A stretch of DNA of 34,288 nucleotides from a virus, in IMG/VR virus record IMGVR_UViG_3300023210_000115, positions 1-34,288 of that record. One strand, given 5' to 3'. The position numbers and the translations under genes were made by a program. The notes below the pieces were generated by a model that ran no database searches, was not told the DNA's origin, and saw nothing but the letters and a program-made list of their open reading frames with translations. Shown in pieces: positions 17,201 to 25,206 of this stretch (positions are counted from its first letter, which is position 1; the number at the start of each line of letters is the position of its first letter).

Positions 17201-20200
17201 GGTAGTCTGAACGGAACAACTAAAGCCAATAAAACAATAAGTGACTACTTAATCAATAAAGACCCAGCCCTAATAGAGCCTGTTCTCGAAAATCTAAACG
17301 ACATCAGTATGGATTTACTGGGACATGTATTAAATGTTCCTGGTGCCGAGAAATTAGCATCTCGTGTTTTAATGAAAATGATAGATAAGAACTCTAATTA
17401 TGTTAGATCCATGTATGATGCTGGTGAGTTGAGCAGAGAGGAGTTTGTTCAGTTTGTGGAGATGGAAGAGATATATAAGAATCCAGCAAAACGCCAACTG
17501 AATATGGATAATGGAAGCATGGCTATGACAACACACGCGAACACAAATAAGTATGTTGATCAGGTTATAAAGCAATATTATTATTCACGTGCCACAAACC
17601 CTAAGCCTGGCAATGGGACAAAGCAAAGAACTCAGGTATGGGATAGAGCTTTAACTGAAAAAGTAGACTGGGACGGAGCTGTTGGAGATGTTATTTCCGC
17701 TAAAGGAGAACACCTTCCAGAGGGTTCGGTTCTTAAAAAGATATACGGAGATAAGAATCCAGATAGATTCGTATTTTTCAATGAAGCAGGGAGGCATCAA
17801 AAATATACCTTCTCTGGGTCAGAAATGAAATTAGGTAAAATATGGGAGGACTTTACAATACTTATGAGGTCTGGTAAGGCATCAGAAAAGGTACTTACAC
17901 CCTATAGAAAATTTTTTAAAACATTAAACATAAGAGTTCCAATGTCTGCGGCATCTGCTGCACAAACGCTTTACTTTGGGGGCTTTACAGGAATCAAGGG
18001 ACAAGGGGTATTGCTTCATCCTCGCGTGATGATTCTACTTGATGGTGCTGACCATGATGGTGACACAGCAACTACATTTTTTGGTGGGAGAGAAATTCAT
18101 AAGAAAGGCTTAGACTCAGAATGGTTTAAGGATTTTGAGAAAGTTGAAGAAGAGTTTTATGAAACCGACCCCAATACAAAAATGAGAAGACTTAGTAATC
18201 CAAAATCAGATGAAATGATAATGAAGTATACATTGAGTGATCCAAAATATATGGAGTTAATGCGTAGCAAGTGGGGTTTGGTTGATCCAGGAGCACGTTA
18301 TAGGGCTGCAGAGGGAGCAGCACAGGGTCGAGGTGTCCTTGGACCTACCGTAGCTGCTAAAGCTCAACTACTGGCTGCTTTTGACCACCTCGTAGGCAAT
18401 AAGATTGATTTCATTGACATAGTTGAGCCTAATAAAAAAGGGGCTCCTGCTGTACGCCATGTCTTCTCACCAAAGAAAGATTCTTTAGCGAAAAACAACT
18501 TCATAAAAGAAGCACGAGCAATGCTTTCATTTGCTTTTGACCCAATGAATCAGGGTGGATTAAGGAGTGCTGATTATTTTTTTAGGGCTATGTTTGGTCA
18601 ACTTTTTGATCATGTTGGTTCATTCGATGTGATGACAAAAGAAAATATGGCAAAACCGCTTGGTACGATAGACACAAAGCACCTTCGTAAACTTCCCGTA
18701 GTGTCAGATATGTCTCATGTCAATAAGCTTGTGTGGGGTCGTGATGCAAATGGTCGAAAGTTTCCATTTAGACAATTGCGAAGATTACTGAAACACTCAT
18801 ACAGGAATATTCAAGGTAAAGAATTTAATTCATTTTACTCAAAACTGGGTAATGTTGTCCAGGAATCAAATCTTGATGTTGATATCTTGAGTAAGTTTAA
18901 TATGAAAAGGCTAGAGTCATCTATTGAGAAATACAATATAAGTGTTGGTGCTGTAAGGGATAAAGACGGTAAACGGATAAAAGGTGCTAACAAAAATAGC
19001 AATGAGCTCAGGGCGATAACTGGATACGATAGTTCTAAAATTAATTTTGAACCAGGCTCACCCATTAGAAAATTACTTGAAAGCAATATATGGCATGACT
19101 CTGTTTATGAAAAATATTTAAGTGCTATCGACCCAAAAGATAAATTATACGAAGAACCATTTACTATGCAGTATGTAGATACAAAAGTAAAGGCTAAGGA
19201 TAGAAAATATAAACCACGAAGAGTTACATTGAAAGATCATATTCTAAGCAAGGAGGGTCTTTTGGGTTATGAAAGAAAATTACGCAACCCAAGAGAACGA
19301 GCTAAAGCTCTTGACTCTGCCGAGCGTCAAGCTAGAGATTGGTTGGGACAAGTGGTGTCTGACATGGCTTCATTAGATTCAATAAAGACTGAGTTCTGGA
19401 GATTTAAGAATGAAGCACAAAGAAATATAGATATTAAAAACAGTGAATTTGCTCCCGTTATCCAGAAACTAATGCTAAAAGCTGACGAAATAAAGGGACT
19501 TGCGTACACAAAAAATGCACACGATATTGACCCTAATGCAAAGAGATTTTCTCGTAGCGAGATTGATGATATGATAGGAGGATTCTTAGAATCCACATTT
19601 CCTAACAATAAAATGACTAAGGCTAGAAAGCATATGAGAAATATCTTTGACCAGATAATGTTAGGTACTCTAATGCATAAAAAAACTGCTGAAGAATTAG
19701 GCTTACTTAAAGACGGAAGACACTACAAGACACAACATACGAGAGTTGGTTTTCAGTCTGCCAGTATTAGTGATGAAAGTTTACAAAAACATGTAAATAA
19801 TTATAGAAAAAGATTTGCCGAGGTGATACCAGAGGTTAAACCATACGAAGAGAAGAAAGCTATTGTGCAATCTAGCGAGGTTACAGACCTAAAGAGTATT
19901 GTCGAAAGCAAACCTATAGTGAGGCAACAGTTATCCGAACCAGGAAAAGTTATTCAGGAGAAGAATTTATCACCTGAACAAAAAACATACATGAACGATG
20001 TAATGTATCGTGAAATTATAGGCGGGGTTGAGGATATGTCTACAATCCCCAAAGACATAAAGAAGGTTGTAAGTTATGTTGTTGAGAAGTTAAATAAGTT
20101 TAACCCCGAGTCTCATCCATGGGAAAAGGGTAATAACTTGAATGACTTTATTCGTAGCACAGTTGGGAAGGATTTAAATAAGTTGGATTATACGGACATA

Positions 20201-23173
20201 AGATATCTAAAGAATTGGTTTACCGACTTAGAAATAAAAAATGGCTTTATACACAAAGGTAAGACACCCGATTTCTCCGAAGGTGTTCCTTTGTCTAAGT
20301 GGCATTACATATTTTTTCCCAAAGCTGTTGGTGAGAACCTAATGAAAGCGGGTTTTGAGTTAAAGTCTCAAGTGACAGCGTGGCAATCAAAACAAGGAAC
20401 CGTTATAGGTAAAGCTTTACAGCCCACAAACGTAATATCAGATATACAAAAGATAGCTGAAGCTACAGGTAATAGAAAGCGAAGAGCTTTTGAAGTCCTA
20501 AGCAAAAAGTTTAGTGATGATATTTATAATTTATCAGCAAATAATCCTGAGTTTGAAAACTTCTGGAGTATTGCAGCATTAGAAATGGAAATCGCTAATG
20601 GTGGATTAACTTATCAAGTAAAAGATTTAATAAACCCACGAGAGATATACGGTAGAAAGAAAACATATCTAGATAGATTTAGAAAAGTAGCTAAAGATAC
20701 AAATTGGCTAAAAACAAAACACGAGACATATAGAGTTGGTGGTAAGGGTGAAACCATGACTGGTCGTGAAGTGGTGGATTCTATCAAGGGTGTTATTAGA
20801 AGGTATACCGATATTGGTGGTAAGTGGATAACGGGTGACTCTGAAAATAATCTATTATCTCAATTCCTCGAAAGAGATACGACAAAAGCAAAATGGAAGG
20901 GTAAATACCCTTTAAAACTACACGTAGACGGAACACCCATGGTTAATTTTAAAATCAGAGGAGATAAGAAGTCATCCTACTATCAGTGGGCTTTAGATAA
21001 TCTCAATACTGCTGTTGAGGGTGGTATGGAGTTAGGGTTTGACGGTATGTCTGTCATTACTAGATCAATGCAAATGCAACAGATTAATGCTAACCTAGAA
21101 AGATTAAATAAAGCAAAGACTCAGGCTACAACCAAGACAGAAGCTGGTGTTATAAATGAAAAGATTAAGGAGCTTTATGGTGAAATTAGAAATATGCAAA
21201 AGTATAAAATCAAACCAACAGCATTAAGGGCAAGACAATTTTATTACCCACATATTAAAGCTGACGCAAGAATGGCAGCATCAGATTTGTTGGCTCGATA
21301 TAAAGATATTGATTTATCTTCACTTAGTAGTAGTGAAAAAGATATAGTAAAGAAAAGTTTAGCTACTGAATATCATATGAGTGTAAATGGCGTATACAGT
21401 CCTGTTGAGATGGATGTTATATTGAGAAGTAAATCACTCGGCAAGATACTAGGTGAGATTGCTGTTGAGAAAAACAGTAGCGAGGTTGCGGGTAATTGGT
21501 TTCGTGCTCAATATAAATTTGGAAATGCCCAGAGAAGAGAACATCACATTGCTGGTTGGGATCTCAGTTCTGATGCTTTTGTTAATTCATATATGAAGGG
21601 TATGATAGATAAGTATTTTTCTTCTCAAGCTCAGATTCTATCGGCCGCAAAGATAGGTGAATTCAAACACTTTGGAATGAATGGATGGGATAAGGGTATT
21701 AGTGCTGGATGGACAAACTACCTCAATGCTTTCACTCAACAGGTTTTGGGTAATCCAGTTAATATAGCTGACGAAGTCGCTAATGACCCTAAGATGAAAA
21801 TGAATGGTGTGTTCTCTCAATGGAGAGATAACCATGTAGCAAAAGTTATGCAAAAGGTTGCTGAGAAACTAAAACTAAAGAAAATTACTATCAAGGGGCT
21901 TAATGAAGTATCAGCAAACGATGTTGTTAAGTGGGCGAATGCAGAAGCACGGTATCAACTCGCAACACTCCTAGCTCATCCTAAGTCCTCCCTAAATAAT
22001 ATATTCGGTGGAACGATGCATACTGTAGAGAGTGTTGGATTGGGCAACTTCTTGAAGGCAAAGAACCTTTCTCACATAACGGCTGCAATAAGTCCTAAGC
22101 TGAAAACATGGGAAGATGTTAATAGTTGGCTAAAGGAACTTGGTATTCAGGAAGAGTTTCTCCGTAGTGAGTTAAACTTTAACCCAGCCTTTAAGGGTGT
22201 TAGGATGAAAAAAGCAGGAACTGAAATATTTAATCTCCTGATGAGTGGTAAGGTTAAGGAATTACCTGCTGTTTTAAAGAAACACAAGGTAACGGAAGGG
22301 ATGTTAGAGAAAGCTGGGTGGTTTATGCGTAATCCAGAGAAGATGCTTCGTAGGGATGCATTCCTGGCACACTATCTCCAGGCACTTGAAAATTTAGGTG
22401 GTAGTGTTGATGACCCTTTAAAAAATCCATACCTAATAGAGATAGCAAAACGAGGAGTTCAAGCTACGCAGTTTCTATATTCAGCTCCATTTAGACCTAT
22501 GTTTTCTAATACTGCATTAGGTAAGGTGGTAACTCGTTTCCAGTTATGGGCATGGAACTCAGTCAGGTTTAGGAATGATGTCATAAGAGAAGCAAAGCTT
22601 AGGGATTTTAGACAAGGTACTCCTGAGTTTGATAGATTTAAAAGAATGGCTATGATTGATATGTTTGTATTGGCTATGGGAAATGCCTTTACATATTCAT
22701 TATTTGAAACAGCATTACCTCAACCGTATGCATGGGCACAAGACATAGGTGATTTCTTATTTGGTGATACAGAAGAAAGGGAAAGGGCTTTTTATGGAGC
22801 TTATCCTGGTGTTTTTGCACCACTTCAAATGGCAACACCTCCATCAATGAGGATGGTTGGTCCTACAATAAATGCTCTCTATGAAAATGACTGGAGTAAA
22901 CTTGCAAATTATCATGTATGGACAATGTTTCCTTTTGGTAGAATCGGAAGAGATATGGTGGGGATTTATAAAAATCCTGGCATGATGATTGAAAAGACTA
23001 CAGGATTACCTTATAGGAAAATACCTAGATACAAGAACGAGTTAGCAAAAACTAACCCAAAGAGACATCATGCTTTTGGTATTGGGTATAATAAAAAGAT
23101 GCCAAAAAACAAATGGCTTGATGAAAGAATTGATAAGATAAAAGAAAAAGAGAAAGAAAAATCTATTGAATAA
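14231..23173 (+). CDS. Giant virion-type protein with a double-psi beta-barrel RNA polymerase signature
   Basis: I chose the ATG at 14231, after AAAGGAGTTTT, giving 2980 residues. Residues ~70-240 have ejection-protein-like Gly-rich hydrophobic segments (G-F-L-S-G-F-T-T; Q-L-A-G-F-V-G-Y-L; H-G-A-V-T-G-T-V-F-R-G). Near 1235-1285 it reads R-V-P-M-S, then G-Q-G-V-L-L-H-P-R-V, then D-G-A-D-H-D-G-D, with D1274, D1276 and D1278 matching the metal-binding N-A-D-F-D-G-D of RNA polymerase beta' and its L-H-P-x-V about ten residues before. A possible partner barrel lies at ~830-905 (T-D-G-G-T-L-Q-T ... R-E-S-G-T-K-Q). The C-terminal ~400 residues carry H-P-K-S-S-L-N-N-I-F-G-G and a conserved W-A-W-N-S-V-R-F-R-N-D region, duplicated downstream. 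It is probably packaged and injected with the DNA. crAss-like gp66 is the nearest known idea, but order and length differ. Confidence 0.65.
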   Translation: MYTPQSNIAYTPQETKQYIRFYRKNPRAFSHDQVRSLKQHAQHYNISVDEDELDNTFSPLRAIRSAGEGFLSGFTTINIGDQPKNQYEGIARSIGQLAGFVGYLPSKPISAASKLMGGVGWMDRTAGVLKAAKGSSIPMYGAGQAEALAGIAAKKLLVKGTASKVNAVKSVSSFLSKEIPTDMLKGAFHMGTASAISSWQGGVKEMANAFGHGAVTGTVFRGVGNVESGLGETIDRGLRMTAMSLHSGLPSTMHGATTEEQVYEYLLGAYFGYKEGPAYKRNAGRYVNDLIKAGKDASTAGTGVGFDQLSTKAKAEVPLIVNKIFGLTDRRNSMIEQIAGKFKIPLIRAEEVYNEYRAVAEMKHEVMQKTGDEVVAEGIAARLKKGEKNLIPNLTELQAYNDVEGIENLTSGVDRYVKQHTKYWSANPEATAGELRQRALDVGIKLQHTYEKVVDEQKKNGRIVKYSTDGKAKPEDVGYTSLSDYVSDFLVDQYGEEPFKPDSDKGKIWTQKGIYANGKHNKRMINMFVGYGRRGPEGDFSNSIEGTEFEIGDGSRMFNKLGNQIGVTSPPEFMDEIFNTAEKRWMENGGGYEKGDKRPQGTVYLDSVVVSRYGKVKEVNAYDLNSEERAVVFGEMDKAGYIYEGGRGDAQTMRFVPIHPEIRYGVGNNAKRLMKMFGGVENIHEKQLRGFSEFAKSRGKDVLGLMPSQIKTVRGQRNYLNKVMDKFPGVKAAYDKAIVSNALYLKDMAGVGSLKEYFKADGFIKNAIEYNKRQAIYNTAGYTGDMNLAKGEFYEHEGVPVLRVLRVFDESVGVDQKKLHKGSSVFDYMEATDGGTLQTEETGKALAYITGQSFEGKHKANVRFLGKEGRILQKDMFHLPPKGMNKFMTNSGIDLIVRESGTKQRGNSPLYKMRRLAPVGGNEDIAIYDSRGQRVVSGYAVDYVPVSSVKTIMSETHKLKNTNKTIAPKQMFTQLGHSENMDTMFSDLIEGSLNGTTKANKTISDYLINKDPALIEPVLENLNDISMDLLGHVLNVPGAEKLASRVLMKMIDKNSNYVRSMYDAGELSREEFVQFVEMEEIYKNPAKRQLNMDNGSMAMTTHANTNKYVDQVIKQYYYSRATNPKPGNGTKQRTQVWDRALTEKVDWDGAVGDVISAKGEHLPEGSVLKKIYGDKNPDRFVFFNEAGRHQKYTFSGSEMKLGKIWEDFTILMRSGKASEKVLTPYRKFFKTLNIRVPMSAASAAQTLYFGGFTGIKGQGVLLHPRVMILLDGADHDGDTATTFFGGREIHKKGLDSEWFKDFEKVEEEFYETDPNTKMRRLSNPKSDEMIMKYTLSDPKYMELMRSKWGLVDPGARYRAAEGAAQGRGVLGPTVAAKAQLLAAFDHLVGNKIDFIDIVEPNKKGAPAVRHVFSPKKDSLAKNNFIKEARAMLSFAFDPMNQGGLRSADYFFRAMFGQLFDHVGSFDVMTKENMAKPLGTIDTKHLRKLPVVSDMSHVNKLVWGRDANGRKFPFRQLRRLLKHSYRNIQGKEFNSFYSKLGNVVQESNLDVDILSKFNMKRLESSIEKYNISVGAVRDKDGKRIKGANKNSNELRAITGYDSSKINFEPGSPIRKLLESNIWHDSVYEKYLSAIDPKDKLYEEPFTMQYVDTKVKAKDRKYKPRRVTLKDHILSKEGLLGYERKLRNPRERAKALDSAERQARDWLGQVVSDMASLDSIKTEFWRFKNEAQRNIDIKNSEFAPVIQKLMLKADEIKGLAYTKNAHDIDPNAKRFSRSEIDDMIGGFLESTFPNNKMTKARKHMRNIFDQIMLGTLMHKKTAEELGLLKDGRHYKTQHTRVGFQSASISDESLQKHVNNYRKRFAEVIPEVKPYEEKKAIVQSSEVTDLKSIVESKPIVRQQLSEPGKVIQEKNLSPEQKTYMNDVMYREIIGGVEDMSTIPKDIKKVVSYVVEKLNKFNPESHPWEKGNNLNDFIRSTVGKDLNKLDYTDIRYLKNWFTDLEIKNGFIHKGKTPDFSEGVPLSKWHYIFFPKAVGENLMKAGFELKSQVTAWQSKQGTVIGKALQPTNVISDIQKIAEATGNRKRRAFEVLSKKFSDDIYNLSANNPEFENFWSIAALEMEIANGGLTYQVKDLINPREIYGRKKTYLDRFRKVAKDTNWLKTKHETYRVGGKGETMTGREVVDSIKGVIRRYTDIGGKWITGDSENNLLSQFLERDTTKAKWKGKYPLKLHVDGTPMVNFKIRGDKKSSYYQWALDNLNTAVEGGMELGFDGMSVITRSMQMQQINANLERLNKAKTQATTKTEAGVINEKIKELYGEIRNMQKYKIKPTALRARQFYYPHIKADARMAASDLLARYKDIDLSSLSSSEKDIVKKSLATEYHMSVNGVYSPVEMDVILRSKSLGKILGEIAVEKNSSEVAGNWFRAQYKFGNAQRREHHIAGWDLSSDAFVNSYMKGMIDKYFSSQAQILSAAKIGEFKHFGMNGWDKGISAGWTNYLNAFTQQVLGNPVNIADEVANDPKMKMNGVFSQWRDNHVAKVMQKVAEKLKLKKITIKGLNEVSANDVVKWANAEARYQLATLLAHPKSSLNNIFGGTMHTVESVGLGNFLKAKNLSHITAAISPKLKTWEDVNSWLKELGIQEEFLRSELNFNPAFKGVRMKKAGTEIFNLLMSGKVKELPAVLKKHKVTEGMLEKAGWFMRNPEKMLRRDAFLAHYLQALENLGGSVDDPLKNPYLIEIAKRGVQATQFLYSAPFRPMFSNTALGKVVTRFQLWAWNSVRFRNDVIREAKLRDFRQGTPEFDRFKRMAMIDMFVLAMGNAFTYSLFETALPQPYAWAQDIGDFLFGDTEERERAFYGAYPGVFAPLQMATPPSMRMVGPTINALYENDWSKLANYHVWTMFPFGRIGRDMVGIYKNPGMMIEKTTGLPYRKIPRYKNELAKTNPKRHHAFGIGYNKKMPKNKWLDERIDKIKEKEKEKSIE

Positions 23174-23197
23174 AAAAAAATACGCCCCTTACGGGAT
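23171..23197 (+). other. Truncated terminator at the end of the giant gene
   Basis: The stop TAA runs into an A-tract, then TACGCCCCTTACGGG, then breaks into ATCGATTGGG. The first ~24 bases match the left part of the terminator at 25175-25201 apart from one extra T, but the right arm GGGGCGT is missing after GGG. Only a weak three-base-pair stem can still form, so it should not terminate on either strand. It reads as a recombination junction inside a terminator copy. Confidence 0.75.
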
Positions 23198-23200
23198 CGA

Positions 23201-23710
23201 TTGGGCTGGGATGAAGGTACTCCAGAGTTTGAAAGATACCAAAGAATGATTACTGCTGATATGATGGTACTTGCCTTAGGTAATGTGTTTATGTATTCTT
23301 TATTTGAAACAGCATTACCAGCTCCATTAGGTTGGGCTCAGGACTTAGCAGATTTAGTTTTTGGAGACGAAGAGACAAGAGACAGAGCGTTCTTCGGTGC
23401 TTATCCAGGAGCTGCTGCACCATTGCAAATGTTCACACCTCCTTCAATGAGAATGGTTGGACCAACAATGAATGCAATATTAAATGATGACTGGTCGAAA
23501 ATGTCTAGTTATTATGTTTGGACAATGGCTCCCTTCGGAAGAATTGCTAGGGATGTACTTGGTGAAAGTGGTTACTTAAGAGAAGGCCCAGCAAGATTTA
23601 TCGAGAAATCATCAGGTGTTCCTTTCCATGGTTCAATAAGAGAAGCTAAGAAACTAAGAGATGGTAAATATAGACGAGGCCCTATGGGCACAAGATATTA
23701 CGGAGATTAA
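23201..23710 (+). pseudogene. Detached second copy of the giant protein's C-terminus
   Basis: This stretch encodes 169 residues from a TTG with no visible ribosome binding site. From G-T-P-E-F onwards it aligns with residues ~2796-2915 of the giant protein, with shared blocks L-F-E-T-A-L-P, G-A-Y-P-G, A-P-L-Q-M, T-P-P-S-M-R-M-V-G-P-T, P-F-G-R-I. About two thirds of ~115 positions are identical by eye; then the two diverge. It lies in the same frame as the giant gene, and the frame is open from the codon after the giant gene's TAA. It lacks everything upstream of this segment, so it looks like a remnant of another giant-gene allele. It could still be translated from an internal start or by stop-codon read-through. 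Its end fits closely to the next gene (stop, then ATG at once). Confidence 0.75.
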
Positions 23711-25177
23711 ATGGGATATAAAACAGGTAGAAAAATATCTAGATTCTTAAACACAAAAGAAGGCGAGGGGCGTATTCCTGACTCGTGGCCAATTATAGGT
23801 TCAAAAGAAAAATTGACTGATTGGCTTACTGTTGGGGAAATAGACAAGGAAGAAGGTAGGTTGCAGTGGGGAGCATTCAAGGCAAATCACCCTGTATTTA
23901 CTGGTTTCTTCGAAGCGCAAGGTGCACATATGTTTGGTGTTGATTACAATCAACATTTGAACACAACAGGTATGAACGAAAAACAAGCAAGTCAGTATAA
24001 AGCGGCCAGTAAAGTTGGACACCTTACACAGGCAGCTGGCGATATAATTATAGCTGCTGGCGCAGGTAAACAATTAGTTAAGAATGGGCGCATGGATATG
24101 ATTATGGATATGATAAATTACTACAAACCACCGCAATACAAGGGTGATATTATAGATGGAACTTACTCATACCCTGAAACACAAAAAGCACTACCATATA
24201 AAACACAAAAAGCACTACCATATAAAACACAAAAAGCACCACGGGTAATTACTAGACAAAAACCTCCGCGTACGAGTGATGGCGTTATGCGTGATGTGGG
24301 GTCTAGGGTATCGTTGCACCCGGTGCCGCGTCCCACCGCCCCACCCGAGGCGAGGGGGGAGCTAATAAGAACTATTCAAAACTCAATGAAAACCGGAAAA
24401 CCTTTTATTATTCCGCCCACTTTTGCTAATGGCTTCCCCATTAAGGATATGTGGGGGGATTTAAGAGATCGATTTTCCGACGTTAGACGAGGCCGGAATG
24501 TAGAAATAAGAAAAGAACCTGGGTTAGTACAAAACCGAACAGGTAATTTAATCAACCCTCAAACAGGTAAAGCTGATTTACCTACCGCTAGTGCTGTTTC
24601 AATGCCTATGATATATACAGGAGGAGCAGTACCAACTTACGATTCAGATATAAATTCACTAGAAGACCATGTAGCCGTGCAAGTTGGTTATGACACAAAA
24701 GTTGATTTCATTAAAGCTATTCAATATCTTCAAAGTTTAGGTAAATTTAAAGATGATAGATTTAGTGTTTATGAAACACCAGCTGGTTTACGAATCATGG
24801 ATATTGGTAAAGCCCTGGGGGAGCCGCAAGATCCAAAAATGATAGATATCTTTAAGCAAGATAAATTCTATACATCATTTACTATTCAAAGATATAATAA
24901 ATTTCTTAGAGATAATGGCTTTGATCGACAACTAACAGAGCGAGCAGCGGATATAACCAAGCTTGGCGTAGGAGCTCCTTACGCTGCTCGTCTTTCCCCT
25001 AAATATGGTCGTAAGGATGATTATGTAGCAAGAAAGCTTTTTGACTTCGGTGGAGGTAAGGCTAATCCTAAAGCCGTAGATGCAGTAAAAAAATACCACG
25101 ACAACATAATTGATATCATTAAGTCAGAAGGGGCTCATATAAACATTGATAAGTTAATAAGACTTATAGAGGAATAA
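23711..25177 (+). CDS. Unknown protein, last + strand gene
   Basis: The protein has 488 residues, with an ATG directly after the previous stop and CGGAGATTAA as binding site. The N-terminal ~110 residues (with W-P-I-I-G-S-K and an A-A-G-D-I-I-I-A-A-G-A-G segment) look like the hydrophobic C-terminal sections of ejection proteins. Then a short tandem repeat (T-Q-K-A-L-P-Y-K), a Pro/Arg-rich linker coded by a GC-rich patch, and a C-terminal ~190-residue region with Y-T-S-F-T-I-Q-R-Y-N-K-F-L, then P-K-Y-G-R-K-D-D-Y-V-A-R. I recognise no family for the C-terminal region. The composite build (two regions joined by repeats and an odd linker) suggests fusion or assembly by recombination. The gene ends directly at the convergent terminator. 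Confidence 0.6.
   Translation: MGYKTGRKISRFLNTKEGEGRIPDSWPIIGSKEKLTDWLTVGEIDKEEGRLQWGAFKANHPVFTGFFEAQGAHMFGVDYNQHLNTTGMNEKQASQYKAASKVGHLTQAAGDIIIAAGAGKQLVKNGRMDMIMDMINYYKPPQYKGDIIDGTYSYPETQKALPYKTQKALPYKTQKAPRVITRQKPPRTSDGVMRDVGSRVSLHPVPRPTAPPEARGELIRTIQNSMKTGKPFIIPPTFANGFPIKDMWGDLRDRFSDVRRGRNVEIRKEPGLVQNRTGNLINPQTGKADLPTASAVSMPMIYTGGAVPTYDSDINSLEDHVAVQVGYDTKVDFIKAIQYLQSLGKFKDDRFSVYETPAGLRIMDIGKALGEPQDPKMIDIFKQDKFYTSFTIQRYNKFLRDNGFDRQLTERAADITKLGVGAPYAARLSPKYGRKDDYVARKLFDFGGGKANPKAVDAVKKYHDNIIDIIKSEGAHINIDKLIRLIEE
24179..24239 (+). repeat. 24-base tandem repeat, 2.5 copies, in coding frame
   Basis: The unit ACACAAAAAGCACTACCATA plus TAAA is present twice without mismatch (24179-24202, 24203-24226), followed by 13 bases of a third copy to 24239. 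It encodes T-Q-K-A-L-P-Y-K repeats. The perfect identity indicates a recent slippage duplication, and the unit length of 24 keeps the frame. Confidence 0.9.
24319..24362 (+). other. GC-rich patch inside an AT-rich gene
   Basis: By count, 37 of 44 bases are G or C, in a genome where the surroundings are clearly AT-rich. It encodes a Pro/Arg/Ala-rich stretch of the last + strand protein. It contains runs such as CCGCCCCACCC and GAGGGGGGAG. It may be a foreign insertion, a slippage-prone linker, or a recombination scar; there are no flanking inverted repeats that I can see. Confidence 0.6.
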
Positions 25178-25201
25178 AAAAAAACGCCCCTTACGGGGCG
25201 T
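25175..25201 (-). terminator. Intrinsic terminator at the convergence of both gene arms
   Basis: ACGCCCC and GGGGCGT form a perfect seven-base-pair stem (25184-25190 with 25195-25201) around TTAC. Read on the - strand, the hairpin is followed by a run of T (the A-tract at 25176-25184), giving a textbook intrinsic terminator for the leftward operon, six bases after the end of the phosphoesterase gene. On the + strand it is followed only by ACTCTTTA, so it is weaker there. It separates the two convergent transcription units. Confidence 0.85.
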
Positions 25202-25206
25202 ACTCT

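Noticed and set aside
14231-23173. T7/N4-type single-subunit RNA polymerase in the giant protein
   Set aside because: The size resembles N4 virion RNA polymerase, but I do not see the right-hand polymerase motifs; the A-D-x-D-G-D block points to the double-psi barrel class instead.
23186-23203. Extension of the C-terminal duplication upstream through the L-R-D in-frame residues
   Set aside because: These codons lie in the terminator copy (CCCTTACGGGAT), so the match to L-R-D of the giant protein is coincidence; clear homology begins near G-T-P-E-F.
24179-24239. CRISPR-like repeat array
   Set aside because: The copies are directly adjacent without spacers and keep the reading frame, so this is a coding tandem repeat.
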